26,215 bases of DNA from JBOFDK01 sp051646925 (lineage in GTDB: Bacteria; Bacillota; Clostridia; Lachnospirales; Cellulosilyticaceae). Shown here piece by piece: positions 6,523 through 14,454 of this stretch (the first letter of the stretch is position 1; each line of letters starts with the position of its first letter). The stretch lies in the NCBI GenBank assembly GCA_051646925.1, contig JBOFDK010000035.1:1-26215 (forward strand), written 5' to 3'. The notes under the pieces are model-generated. The model saw only the letters and a program-made list of their open reading frames with translations. It had not been told where the DNA came from and made no database searches. The translations under genes and the position numbers were made by a program.

Positions 6523-7857
6523 ATGGAAGAATTACAGGCAATGAGAATTCCTCCACATAGTGTGGAGGCAGAGCAATCTGTACTTGGAGCTATTATTATG
6601 GACCATGAAGCGATGACAGTGGCGAGTGAAATCCTTAGACCAAATGACTTTTATAGACCTGATCATCAAGTGATTTATGGGGCGATTATGGATTTGTTTA
6701 CAACAAATAGCCCCGTAGACTTAGTAACGATTCAAAATCGTTTACAAGAGATAGGTGTTCTTGAACAAATTGGAGGTATTAGCTATTTAGCAGAATTAGC
6801 GACAATAGTTCCAACATCAGCACATATTAAACAATATGCAAAGATTGTTGAAGATAAAGCCGTACTTAGACGTTTGATAAAAGCAAGTCAAGATATCACA
6901 GCAAAAAGTTATACTGGTGAAGATGCTATTGAAGATATTATGGGATTTGCAGAAAAGCAAGTTTTTGATATTATTCAAAATAGACATACAGAAGATTTTA
7001 GTCACATTAACGAAATTATAGTCACTTCAATTGATAAAATAGAACAAGCACTTATAAATAAAGGTTCTGTAACAGGTGTTGCAACAGGATTTATTGATTT
7101 AGATTATAAAACAGCTGGTATGCAACCATCGGATTTAATATTGGTTGCAGCAAGACCGTCTATGGGAAAAACAGCATTTTCATTAAATGTTATTCAATCA
7201 GCAGCAATTAAAAACAAGAAAAAGGTTGCTGTATTTAGTTTGGAAATGTCAAAAGATCAATTAGTTAACCGTATGTTATGCGGAGAGGCTATGGTTGATG
7301 CTCAAAAAGTTAGGACAGGCAATTTGGATCCACAAGACTGGGATAGAATAGCAAAAGCGATTCCAACTATAGCAGCAGCAGATATTTATATTGATGATAC
7401 ACCAGGTATAAATGTAATGGAAATGCGTGCAAAATGTAGAAGGTTGAAGTTAGAAAAAGGTTTAGACCTTATAATGATTGATTATTTACAACTTATGAGT
7501 GGTAATAGTGGAAAGTCAGATAATAGACAACAAGAAATTTCTGAAATTTCGCGTTCGCTAAAAGCGTTAGCTAGGGAAATGAATGCACCAGTAATTGCGT
7601 TATCACAGCTTTCACGAGCTTGTGAGACAAGAGCAGACCATAGACCTATGTTATCGGATTTACGTGAATCTGGAGCAATTGAGCAGGATGCAGACGTAGT
7701 TATGTTCTTATATAGAGATGAATACTACAATCCAGATACAGATAAAAAAAATATTGGCGAAATTATTATTGCAAAACAAAGAAATGGTCCAACAGGTACA
7801 GTAGAACTTGTATGGTTAGGACAGTATACAAAGTTTGCAAATATGGACAAACATTAA
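6523..7857 (+). CDS. dnaB: Replicative DNA helicase
   Basis: 444 residues, the normal size (B. subtilis calls it DnaC). The N-terminal domain (IPPHSVEAEQSVLGAII, about 8-24) binds primase. The RecA-like motor has Walker A ARPSMGKTAF near residue 210, Walker B LIMIDYLQLM near 316, and the C-terminal motif LRESGAIEQDADVVMFLYR. It unwinds DNA at the fork as a hexamer. A GTG at 6514 gives a slightly longer frame but lies 1 nt from the Shine-Dalgarno; the ATG at 6523 fits. It ends the yybS-gdpP-rplI-dnaB operon. Its loader genes, a dnaI-type dnaC and dnaD, lie at 22.8-24.9 kb. Confidence 0.98.
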   Translation: MEELQAMRIPPHSVEAEQSVLGAIIMDHEAMTVASEILRPNDFYRPDHQVIYGAIMDLFTTNSPVDLVTIQNRLQEIGVLEQIGGISYLAELATIVPTSAHIKQYAKIVEDKAVLRRLIKASQDITAKSYTGEDAIEDIMGFAEKQVFDIIQNRHTEDFSHINEIIVTSIDKIEQALINKGSVTGVATGFIDLDYKTAGMQPSDLILVAARPSMGKTAFSLNVIQSAAIKNKKKVAVFSLEMSKDQLVNRMLCGEAMVDAQKVRTGNLDPQDWDRIAKAIPTIAAADIYIDDTPGINVMEMRAKCRRLKLEKGLDLIMIDYLQLMSGNSGKSDNRQQEISEISRSLKALAREMNAPVIALSQLSRACETRADHRPMLSDLRESGAIEQDADVVMFLYRDEYYNPDTDKKNIGEIIIAKQRNGPTGTVELVWLGQYTKFANMDKH

Positions 7858-7860
7858 AAA

Positions 7861-7901
7861 AACGACTTCAAATCTAATTTTTAGATTTGAAGTCGTTTTT
7901 T
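7861..7901. terminator. Bidirectional terminator, dnaB / nitronate monooxygenase
   Basis: A perfect 17-bp stem AACGACTTCAAATCTAA / TTAGATTTGAAGTCGTT with a TTT loop. It has an A-tract on the left and a T-tract on the right, so it can end the dnaB operon and the convergent gene at 7915. Confidence 0.96.
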
Positions 7902-7914
7902 TTGTATTTGTAAA

Positions 7915-8973
7915 CTAATTAATTTTTGAAAAAGCAGTTGCAAATTCTTCAAAAATATCAGATACATATTCAATTTTTGAAGCGAGATATGCATTGCTGC
8001 CACAAAATAGAAGAGCATTATCTACATCACCGTTAGCTGCGTTAATAAGAGCATCAGAAATACAGTAAGGAATATCTGTAATACCGCATTTATGAAGGCA
8101 TTTATAATAACATTTTTTATTACCTGGTGAATTTAAAATATATGGATTAAGAATAGCTCGCCCAGGCATGCCTACAGGACTTTTAATTACGCCAATCATA
8201 TCTTCTGTTGCGTCAATGTATGTTTGCTTGAAGGTTGAAGCAGCGTCACACTCATGGGTAGTTACAAAGCGTGTCCCCATTTGTACGCCATCTGCGCCGT
8301 TATTTAGTGCATTAACTATATCATCGCCAGTGTATATGCCACCTGCAGCAATGACAGGAATATTTTTTTTGTATTTATCTGCAAATTCATGAATTACAGA
8401 TTTTACTTCGTTGACGATATCTAGAACAGGTTTTGGGTCTTTAACTTCATCATTATGAAATCCAAGATGTCCACCAGCTAAAGGACCTTCAACAATAATA
8501 GCATCAGGAGCACATTGATTTTTTTTGTCCCACATACGACAAATAAGAAGTGCAGCTTTTGCTGAAGAAACTATTGGTGCAATTTTAGTAGTACTACCTT
8601 TTGTATAACTCGGAAGATCAAGAGGTAAACCAGCACCTGATATAATTAGATCAATTTTGCATTCAACAGCTTTTTTGACATACTCAGCATAGTTTTTCAT
8701 TGCAACCATAAGGTTAATGCCTATAATACCTTCAGGTGCTTTTTCACGACATAATTTGATTTCAGATTCAATAGCGCGTAAATTAGCGATATGTGGGTTT
8801 TTTAAGAAATCAGGCTCACGAAATCCTATTTGAGCACCTGATATAACGCCTATACCGCCGCAGCGTGCGACGCTACTTGCAAGTTGATGTAAAGATACCC
8901 CAATGCCCATTCCGCCTTGAATAACAGGGAATTTTGGACAAAGGTCACCGATTTTTAAAGTATAAAAATTCAT
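7915..8973 (-). CDS. Nitronate monooxygenase family FMN protein
   Basis: 352 residues, TIM-barrel flavoprotein of the NMO/2-nitropropane dioxygenase family. Visible features are PVIQGGMGIGVS near the N-terminus, the glycine-rich phosphate-binding loops IPVIAAGGIYTGDDI and ALNNGADGVQMGTRFV, and a C-terminal cluster CYYKCLHKC..PYC typical of a clostridial subgroup. Expected chemistry is FMN-dependent oxidation of alkyl nitronates. Some family members instead act as enoyl-ACP reductase FabK, which is shorter and usually sits in fab operons, so NMO is preferred without certainty about substrate. The ATG at 8973, after GAGGTG, was chosen over the ATG at 8985. It is divergent from the MerR-type gene. 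Confidence 0.85.
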   Translation of the reverse strand: MNFYTLKIGDLCPKFPVIQGGMGIGVSLHQLASSVARCGGIGVISGAQIGFREPDFLKNPHIANLRAIESEIKLCREKAPEGIIGINLMVAMKNYAEYVKKAVECKIDLIISGAGLPLDLPSYTKGSTTKIAPIVSSAKAALLICRMWDKKNQCAPDAIIVEGPLAGGHLGFHNDEVKDPKPVLDIVNEVKSVIHEFADKYKKNIPVIAAGGIYTGDDIVNALNNGADGVQMGTRFVTTHECDAASTFKQTYIDATEDMIGVIKSPVGMPGRAILNPYILNSPGNKKCYYKCLHKCGITDIPYCISDALINAANGDVDNALLFCGSNAYLASKIEYVSDIFEEFATAFSKIN

Positions 8974-9001
8974 AAGACACCTCATTTAGTTTGATTATCA
9001 A

Positions 9002-9030
9002 AGTATAAAACGAATAATGTAGCAAGTCAA
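9002..9030 (-). promoter_or_regulatory. Promoter of the nitronate monooxygenase gene
   Basis: On the reverse strand TTGACT (9030-9025), a 17-bp spacer and TATACT (9007-9002). This near-consensus housekeeping promoter lies 29 bp before the chosen ATG. Confidence 0.75.
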
Positions 9031-9073
9031 GTTATTTTAAATAAAAGAATTTTAACGGAAATAGGAAAGATAC

Positions 9074-9101
9074 TTGTAAAAATGGTAATTTATGGTATAA
9101 T
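9074..9101 (+). promoter_or_regulatory. Promoter of the MerR-type gene
   Basis: TTGTAA (9074-9079), a 16-bp spacer and TATAAT (9096-9101) preceded by TGG, an extended -10. It is back-to-back with the divergent promoter at 9002-9030, about 43 bp between the -35 boxes. Confidence 0.7.
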
Positions 9102-9138
9102 TTGGTTAAAGTAATTTATTAAGGACAGGGGAATGACA

Positions 9139-10023
9139 ATGAACAGTAAAGTATGTGCTATAAAAGAAGTAGCAAATATTCTAGATATTGAAGCTTACGT
9201 GTTACGTTATTATGAAAAAGAACTAGGCCTAGATATACACAGAAACTCACAAGGACATCGTATTTATTGTGAAGAGGATATTAATGTATTACGTCAAATA
9301 AAAGAATTACGTGAACAGGGATTAGAACTTAAGGCAATTAAAAACAGAATACATGCATCAGAAGAAGAAGGGATTGAGTCGTTAATGCAAATAGACATTA
9401 ATAAAAGCGCTGCTTTAGAAAAAACAAATAGTAAAGAATTAGATATTAATGATTTAGGAGATGGGCGTGTTCAGCATTTTACAGTAATGATGAAGGAAGT
9501 AATGCTCCAAGCATTAGGAGAATATAATTCAGATGCTAAAGAACAAATTAAAGAAGAGTTAACAGAAGAAATGAACTACATAGTAAATAAAAAAATGCGT
9601 GAAATGGAAGTAATGCAAAAGACGAAAGATGAAGATTATTATAATAAAATAGATGTAACTATTAGGGAAATGCAAAAATTACAAAAAGAAGTTGCAGAAA
9701 TGGAAACAAAAAGGAAACAAAAACTATTAACACGTATACAAAGTGCATTATTTAGAGGTAAAAAGTCAAAAAATAAAGAGAATAAAGAGCATGTAGAGAA
9801 TTTAGAGCATATAGAGAGTAAAAAACATGCAGAGAATTTAGAACATATAGAGAGTAAAAAACATGCAGAGAATTTAGAGCATATAGAGAGTAAAAAACAT
9901 GCAGAGAATTTAGAGCATATAGAGAGTAAAAAACATGCAGAGAATTTAGAGCATATAGAGAGTAAAAAACATGTAGAGAATTTAGAGCATATAGAGAGTA
10001 AAGAATATGTAGAGAGCATGTAG
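9139..10023 (+). CDS. MerR-type HTH protein with tandem-repeat C-terminus
   Basis: 294 residues. Residues about 5-72 form a MerR-type winged helix (AIKEVANILDIEAYVLRYYE, then RIYCEEDINVLRQIKELREQGLELKAIK). A charged helical region (about 110-195, predicted coiled coil) follows, then a basic patch RGKKSKNKENK. From residue 217 there are six 12-residue repeats of type KHAENLEHIESK and a truncated seventh ending EYVESM. No effector-binding domain or metal-binding cysteines are seen, so this may be a RacA-like DNA-binding coiled-coil protein rather than a metal-sensing MerR (inference). The second ATG (9139), 7 nt from AGGGG, was preferred over 9133. It is divergent from the NMO gene, a possible target. 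Confidence 0.85.
   Translation: MNSKVCAIKEVANILDIEAYVLRYYEKELGLDIHRNSQGHRIYCEEDINVLRQIKELREQGLELKAIKNRIHASEEEGIESLMQIDINKSAALEKTNSKELDINDLGDGRVQHFTVMMKEVMLQALGEYNSDAKEQIKEELTEEMNYIVNKKMREMEVMQKTKDEDYYNKIDVTIREMQKLQKEVAEMETKRKQKLLTRIQSALFRGKKSKNKENKEHVENLEHIESKKHAENLEHIESKKHAENLEHIESKKHAENLEHIESKKHAENLEHIESKKHVENLEHIESKEYVESM
9787..10023 (+). repeat. 36-bp in-frame tandem repeat within the MerR-type gene
   Basis: Six complete 36-bp units start at 9787, 9823, 9859, 9895, 9931 and 9967; a partial unit starts at 10003. Units 3, 4 and 5 are identical and the others differ by one to a few bases, which indicates recent expansion. Because 36 is a multiple of three, copy changes alter protein length without shifting frame. 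The last partial unit is shortened so that its CATGTAGAG reads ATG-TAG and stops. Repeat-like sequence continues briefly past the stop (GAGAACATGTAGAAG). Confidence 0.97.
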
Positions 10024-10051
10024 AGAACATGTAGAAGAAAATAGTATATAT

Positions 10052-10088
10052 AAAAAAGAGTGTAGATTATGGTCTACACTCTTTTTTT
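10052..10088. terminator. Bidirectional terminator, MerR-type gene / pflA
   Basis: AGAGTGTAGA (10057-10066) pairs with TCTACACTCT (10073-10082), loop TTATGG, with an A-tract on the left and T-tract on the right. It serves both convergent genes. Confidence 0.95.
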
Positions 10089-10105
10089 GTAAAATTATAT
10101 ATAGG

Positions 10106-10834
10106 TTAGCTATGAATTGGAAGTTTATATTTTAAGAAAATATTTCGGGCAAAATCAACTTCAGATTTACTAGGTTCTTCAGTGTCAGCTAAGCTATATT
10201 CAAAACCTAATTGTGCCCATTTAAATTCACCCATTTTATGAAAAGGTAAAATATCAATACGTTCGACATTTGTTAAAGTTGATAAAAATTGAGCTAAAGC
10301 TTCTATATCCTCTGCATTATCAGTTAAGTTTGGAACGAGAACATAACGAATCCATACAGGAATATTGTGTTCTTTCAAGTAGTTTGCAAAAGCAAGTGTA
10401 GGATTTAGTTCAACCCCAGTTAAATCTTTATATACATCAGGATTGTAAGATTTTATATCTAGAAGAACAAGGTCTGTATATTCTAATACAGGAATTGATT
10501 TTTCTAAAGAAATAAAACCAGAAGTATCAATACATGTATGAATACCTTGTTGCTTACATTTCATAAAAATATCTTTTACAAAATCAGGTTGAAGTAGAGG
10601 TTCACCACCACTAATAGTAATACCACCGTTTGAAAATTGCATATAAGGTTTATAACGTACAACTTCAGATACAATAGAATCAGAGTCAACTTCTTTACCA
10701 TCGTTCATTTTCCATGTATCAGGATTATGACAATATTTGCATCTAAGCGGACAACCTTGAGTAAAAAGTATATAACGAATTCCTGGACCATCAACTGTAC
10801 CACATGTTTCGATTGAATGTATTCTGCCTTTCAT
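10106..10834 (-). CDS. pflA: Pyruvate formate-lyase-activating enzyme
   Basis: 242 residues, typical PflA length. Radical-SAM enzyme: the 4Fe-4S motif CPLRCKYC (C-x3-C-x2-C) lies near residues 29-36 after GTVDGPGIRYILFTQG. The SAM-binding GGEP motif is in GGITISGGEPLLQ. It installs the glycyl radical on PflB using S-adenosylmethionine under anaerobic conditions. The chosen ATG (10834) follows AGGAGG closely and gives the family start MKGRIHSIET. The 62-bp gap after pflB holds a strong hairpin (10855-10888), so pflA is probably cotranscribed at reduced level. Confidence 0.97.
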   Translation of the reverse strand: MKGRIHSIETCGTVDGPGIRYILFTQGCPLRCKYCHNPDTWKMNDGKEVDSDSIVSEVVRYKPYMQFSNGGITISGGEPLLQPDFVKDIFMKCKQQGIHTCIDTSGFISLEKSIPVLEYTDLVLLDIKSYNPDVYKDLTGVELNPTLAFANYLKEHNIPVWIRYVLVPNLTDNAEDIEALAQFLSTLTNVERIDILPFHKMGEFKWAQLGFEYSLADTEEPSKSEVDFARNIFLKYKLPIHS

Positions 10835-10854
10835 GGTATACCTCCTATATATGA

Positions 10855-10888
10855 AAGTAGTCAAGGTGATAATACACCTTGACTACTT
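10855..10888 (-). promoter_or_regulatory. Intercistronic hairpin between pflB and pflA
   Basis: A perfect 14-bp stem (10855-10868 with 10875-10888) has a 6-nt loop. On the reverse strand it lies after the pflB stop and before the pflA ribosome site. Only TTTCATATA follows, not a long U-run, so partial termination or 3'-end protection of pflB mRNA is more likely than full termination. Confidence 0.75.
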
Positions 10889-10896
10889 ATATAATA

Positions 10897-13125
10897 TTAG
10901 AATCTTTCGTGGAATGTTCTGTTTATTACGTCTAGTTGTTGTTCACGTGTTAAACGAATGAAGTTAACTGCGTATCCAGAAACACGAATAGTTAATTGTG
11001 GATATTTTTCAGGGTGATCCATTGCATCAAGTAATGTTTCACGGTCAAATACGTTAATATTAACGTGGTGACCACCTTGTGTAAAGTAACCATCCATCAT
11101 ACCTACAAGGTTAGTATTACGTTCATCTGAATCTTTACCAAGAGCACCTGGAATGATTGAGAATGTGTAAGAGATACCATCTTCAGCATGTTGGTATGGA
11201 AGTTTAGCAACAGAAGCAAGAGATGCAACAGCACCTTTTGTATCACGGCCATGCATTGGGTTTGCACCTGGAGCAAATGGCTCGCCAGCTTTACGTCCAT
11301 CAGGTGTGTTACCTGTTTTCTTACCGTAAACTACGTTTGATGTAATTGTTAAGATTGACATTGTAGGATAAGAATTTCTGTAAGTTTTGTGTTTTCTGAT
11401 TTTGTTCATGAATGTTTCAGTAATCATAACTGCAATATCATCAGCACGGTCATCATTATTACCGTATGCAGGATATTCACCTTCAACAACATAATCAACA
11501 ACTAAACCTTCTTCATTTCTAATTGTTTTAACTTTAGCATATTTAATTGCTGAAAGAGAGTCTGTTACAACTGAAAGACCAGCAATTCCTGTAGCGAATG
11601 TACGAAGAATGTCACGATCATGTAAAGCAAGCTCTAATTTTTCGTAGCAATATTTATCATGCATGTAATGGATAATATTTAATGTACTTACATAAAGTTC
11701 AGCTAACCATTCCATCATTTGGTCAAATTTAGCCCAAACATCATCATAATCAAGATATTCTGTTGTAACAGGTGCTAATTGTGGAGCAATTTGTTCTCCA
11801 GCTTTTTCATCTTTACCACCATTGATAGCGTAAAGAAGAGCTTTTGCAAGGTTAGCACGAGCTCCGAAGAATTGCATTTGCTTACCAATTCTCATAGCAG
11901 ATACACAACATGCAATTCCGTAATCATCTCCCCAGTATGAACGCATTAAATCGTCATTTTCATATTGGATAGAGCTTGTTTCGATAGACATTTTTGCACA
12001 GAAGTTTTTGAATCCAACTGGCAAGTGTGTTGACCAAAGAACTGTTAAGTTAGGTTCTGGAGCAGGACCTAAGTTAGAAAGTGTATGAAGTACACGGAAA
12101 CTTGATTTTGTTACAAGTGTACGTCCGTCTAATCCCATACCACCGATTGATTCTGTAACCCATGTTGGATCTCCAGAGAACAATTCGTTGTATGCAGGTG
12201 TACGAAGGAAACGTACCATACGTAATTTCATAACGAAGTGATCCATATATTCTTGAGCATCTTCTTCAGTGATAAGACCAGCTTTGATATCTCTTTCAAT
12301 ATAAATATCTAAGAAAGTACTTACACGACCAAGTGACATTGCAGCACCATCTTGTTCTTTAATAGCACCAAGATATGCAAAGTATGTCCATTGGATAGCT
12401 TCTTTAGCTGTTTGAGCAGGTTTAGAAATATCAAAACCATAAGAAGCAGCCATTACTTTTAATTCTTTAAGAGAAGAAATTTGCTCTGTTAATTCTTCAC
12501 GAAGTTGGATGATGTTTTCAGTCATGCTAGGAACTTCAAGAGATAATTTTTGAGCTTCTTTGTCTTGGATTAGACGATCAATACCGTATAATGCAACACG
12601 ACGGTAGTCACCGATAATACGACCACGGCCATAAGCATCAGGAAGACCTGTAATAATACCAGAATGACGAGCTTTTTTCATAGCTGTTGTATAAGCTGAG
12701 AAAACACCATCATTATGTGTTTTACGATATTTAGCAAAGATATCTATTGTTGATGGATCTAATTCATATCCATAAGATTCAAGTGCACTTTTTACAGTAC
12801 GAGCGCCACCATTTGGCATAATGTTTCTTTTTAAAGGTGCATCAGATTGGAAACCAACGATTTGCTCAGCATCTTTATTTAAGTAACCAGGACCGTGTGA
12901 AGTAATAGAAGATGGAACTTTTGTTTCCGCATCTAAAATTCCTTTTTCAAGTTCTTTTTTCATAAGACCCATCGCATCGTTCCATAGGTCATCTGTTCTT
13001 TTAGTAGCCCCAGCAAGGAAAGTATCATCTCCTTCATAAGGTGTATAGTTTAATTGAATAAAGTCACGTACATTTACTTCTTTAGACCAAGTACCTGGTA
13101 AAAATCCATTCCATTGTTCAAACAT
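10897..13125 (-). CDS. pflB: Formate C-acetyltransferase (pyruvate formate-lyase)
   Basis: 742 residues, normal for PFL. It converts pyruvate and CoA to acetyl-CoA and formate in anaerobic fermentation. The catalytic cysteine pair is in GIACCVSAM (about C406-C407). The glycyl-radical site RVSGYAVNF has its glycine near residue 717, 25 residues from the end. The N-terminus FEQWNGFLPGTW and the YGRGRIIGDYRR segment are PFL features, distinguishing it from glycerol or choline glycyl-radical lyases. The frame extends upstream to 13197, but the ATG at 13125 has the family N-terminus and a GGAGATG ribosome site. A promoter with an embedded palindrome lies at 13263-13292, and the activase gene follows. 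Confidence 0.98.
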   Translation of the reverse strand: MFEQWNGFLPGTWSKEVNVRDFIQLNYTPYEGDDTFLAGATKRTDDLWNDAMGLMKKELEKGILDAETKVPSSITSHGPGYLNKDAEQIVGFQSDAPLKRNIMPNGGARTVKSALESYGYELDPSTIDIFAKYRKTHNDGVFSAYTTAMKKARHSGIITGLPDAYGRGRIIGDYRRVALYGIDRLIQDKEAQKLSLEVPSMTENIIQLREELTEQISSLKELKVMAASYGFDISKPAQTAKEAIQWTYFAYLGAIKEQDGAAMSLGRVSTFLDIYIERDIKAGLITEEDAQEYMDHFVMKLRMVRFLRTPAYNELFSGDPTWVTESIGGMGLDGRTLVTKSSFRVLHTLSNLGPAPEPNLTVLWSTHLPVGFKNFCAKMSIETSSIQYENDDLMRSYWGDDYGIACCVSAMRIGKQMQFFGARANLAKALLYAINGGKDEKAGEQIAPQLAPVTTEYLDYDDVWAKFDQMMEWLAELYVSTLNIIHYMHDKYCYEKLELALHDRDILRTFATGIAGLSVVTDSLSAIKYAKVKTIRNEEGLVVDYVVEGEYPAYGNNDDRADDIAVMITETFMNKIRKHKTYRNSYPTMSILTITSNVVYGKKTGNTPDGRKAGEPFAPGANPMHGRDTKGAVASLASVAKLPYQHAEDGISYTFSIIPGALGKDSDERNTNLVGMMDGYFTQGGHHVNINVFDRETLLDAMDHPEKYPQLTIRVSGYAVNFIRLTREQQLDVINRTFHERF

Positions 13126-13225
13126 GGTGAGGTCATCTCCTTTTAATTTCAAATATAATATAAAGTTAGTATTAACAAATTTTAAAAGAATAGTCATTTA
13201 GCTGCTATCGACAAATAAAAGTTAG

Positions 13226-13242
13226 TTAATAATAATTATTAA
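13226..13242. promoter_or_regulatory. AT-rich palindrome in the pflB leader
   Basis: TTAATAAT-A-ATTATTAA is a perfect 17-bp dyad about 14 bp downstream of the expected pflB start point. It may be a second regulator site, but AT-only palindromes arise easily in this background. Confidence 0.3.
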
Positions 13243-13262
13243 AAAGTATTTCTTACACACAT

Positions 13263-13292
13263 ATTATATAATGTATACTGTATACACGTCAA
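13263..13292 (-). promoter_or_regulatory. pflB promoter with palindromic operator
   Basis: On the reverse strand TTGACG (13292-13287), an 18-bp spacer and TATAAT (13268-13263). The spacer contains the perfect 15-bp dyad TGTATACTGTATACA (13272-13286), placed where a bound repressor would block RNA polymerase. The shape resembles GntR-class operators (inference). The implied leader is about 130 nt. Confidence 0.7.
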
Positions 13293-13489
13293 TATGTTAT
13301 TTGAAAAAAACTTAATATATTTTAAAAATCAACAGGAGGATAATAATATTGTTAAAAATTATGTAAAAATAAAGTATAAACAAATCCCATAGTATATAGG
13401 TATTATAAAAAAATACAGAATAAAGGTGTGTGAAGTATAAATATTTATTGTGAAAAAATACCATAAAATATATTGCGAATTAGAGACGG
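13293..13489. other. Intergenic region between divergent pflB and DUF368 genes
   Basis: AT-rich. An orphan Shine-Dalgarno-like AGGAGG at about 13334 precedes only a five-codon TTG-initiated frame, so I see no gene. Nothing else is recognised. Confidence 0.5.
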
Positions 13490-13518
13490 TTGTATTAGAT
13501 AATATTGCCTTGTATAAT
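13490..13518 (+). promoter_or_regulatory. Promoter of the DUF368 gene
   Basis: TTGTAT (13490-13495), a 17-bp spacer and TATAAT (13513-13518), about 50 bp before the start codon. Confidence 0.6.
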
Positions 13519-13567
13519 AATGAAAGAATCATTTTATTATTTATAATTAAAGTAGAGGAGTTTTTAG

Positions 13568-14377
13568 ATGGAACATATTAAAAATTTATTAGTTGGAATT
13601 GTGCTTGGGGTATCTAATGTTATTCCAGGAGTAAGTGCGGGAACTATGGCAGTTATTATGAATATTTATGATGAATTGCTAGATGCAGTTAGTTTAAATA
13701 TTAATAAAATTAAAGAACATTTCATGTTTTTACTTATGATTGGTATTGGAGCAGTAGGTGGTATTATTGCTTTTAGCCATAGTATTAGTTATTTATTTGA
13801 AAATTATCCAATACCAACTCAGTTTGCTTTTATGGGTATTATATTAGGAAGTATTCCAATGATTGTTGGTAATGTGAAAAAAGATGGTGAAATAAAAACA
13901 AAACATTGGGTAGCTTTTTTAATAACTTTTATAATAATGTTAGTTATGGTTGTAATGGAAAGAACAAGTGTCGATGTTCAAGGCATTGCAATGGATAGAA
14001 CATTTATGTCTGTAGTTGGATTGTTTGTATCAGGAGCACTTGCAGCTTTCGCAATGATTATACCAGGAATTAGTGGCTCATTTATTATGGTTACATTAGG
14101 TACATACGAAACGGTTATTGATGCAATTACTTATATGAATTTGCCAGTTATATTAATTACAGGAGTAGGTGTATTAGTAGGTTTATTTGGTGGTGTAAAA
14201 TTAGTTAAAGTATTGCTAGAAAAATTTTCACAAGCAATGTATATGGCAATTTTAGGATTAGTAGTGGGCTCATTGTTAGTACTTTATCCAGGATTTGCAT
14301 TTAATATGGAAGGAATATTATCAATTGGATTAATGAGTATTTGTGCTTTTGGTGCATATAAATTTTCAGATAAATAA
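13568..14377 (+). CDS. DUF368 membrane protein, probable undecaprenyl-phosphate translocase (PopT-like)
   Basis: 269 residues, polytopic membrane protein with about eight hydrophobic segments. The two family-typical repeats are visible as VSNVIPGVSAGTMAVIM (about 13-29) and AMIIPGISGSFIMVTLG (about 163-179). DUF368 proteins such as Vibrio cholerae PopT were shown to return undecaprenyl phosphate across the membrane for reuse in wall synthesis, so that is the likely role. The exact substrate here is inferred. GAGGAG lies 5-6 nt before the ATG. No clear terminator is seen downstream; a repeat array follows. Confidence 0.87.
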   Translation: MEHIKNLLVGIVLGVSNVIPGVSAGTMAVIMNIYDELLDAVSLNINKIKEHFMFLLMIGIGAVGGIIAFSHSISYLFENYPIPTQFAFMGIILGSIPMIVGNVKKDGEIKTKHWVAFLITFIIMLVMVVMERTSVDVQGIAMDRTFMSVVGLFVSGALAAFAMIIPGISGSFIMVTLGTYETVIDAITYMNLPVILITGVGVLVGLFGGVKLVKVLLEKFSQAMYMAILGLVVGSLLVLYPGFAFNMEGILSIGLMSICAFGAYKFSDK

Positions 14378-14454
14378 AAATTTGGATATTTAGTAGTATA
14401 GAAATTTAATAATAATGATATCAAAAAAATATTAAATAAAGTAATATGCAAGCA

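Noticed and set aside
8168..8392. Forward frame inside the nitronate monooxygenase gene
   Set aside because: It is an antisense shadow of a well-supported reverse-strand gene.
7915..8973. Enoyl-ACP reductase FabK
   Set aside because: It is longer than FabK, has the C-terminal cysteine cluster of the clostridial nitronate monooxygenase-like subgroup and is not in a fatty-acid operon. Not fully excluded.
9639..10030. Two overlapping reverse-strand frames over the MerR-type gene
   Set aside because: A repeat whose unit is a multiple of three keeps all frames open. The forward frame has a promoter, ribosome site and recognisable HTH; the reverse ones do not.
13332..13370. Small gene after an AGGAGG in the pflB-DUF368 gap
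   Set aside because: The only following frame is five codons from a TTG, so no protein can be supported.
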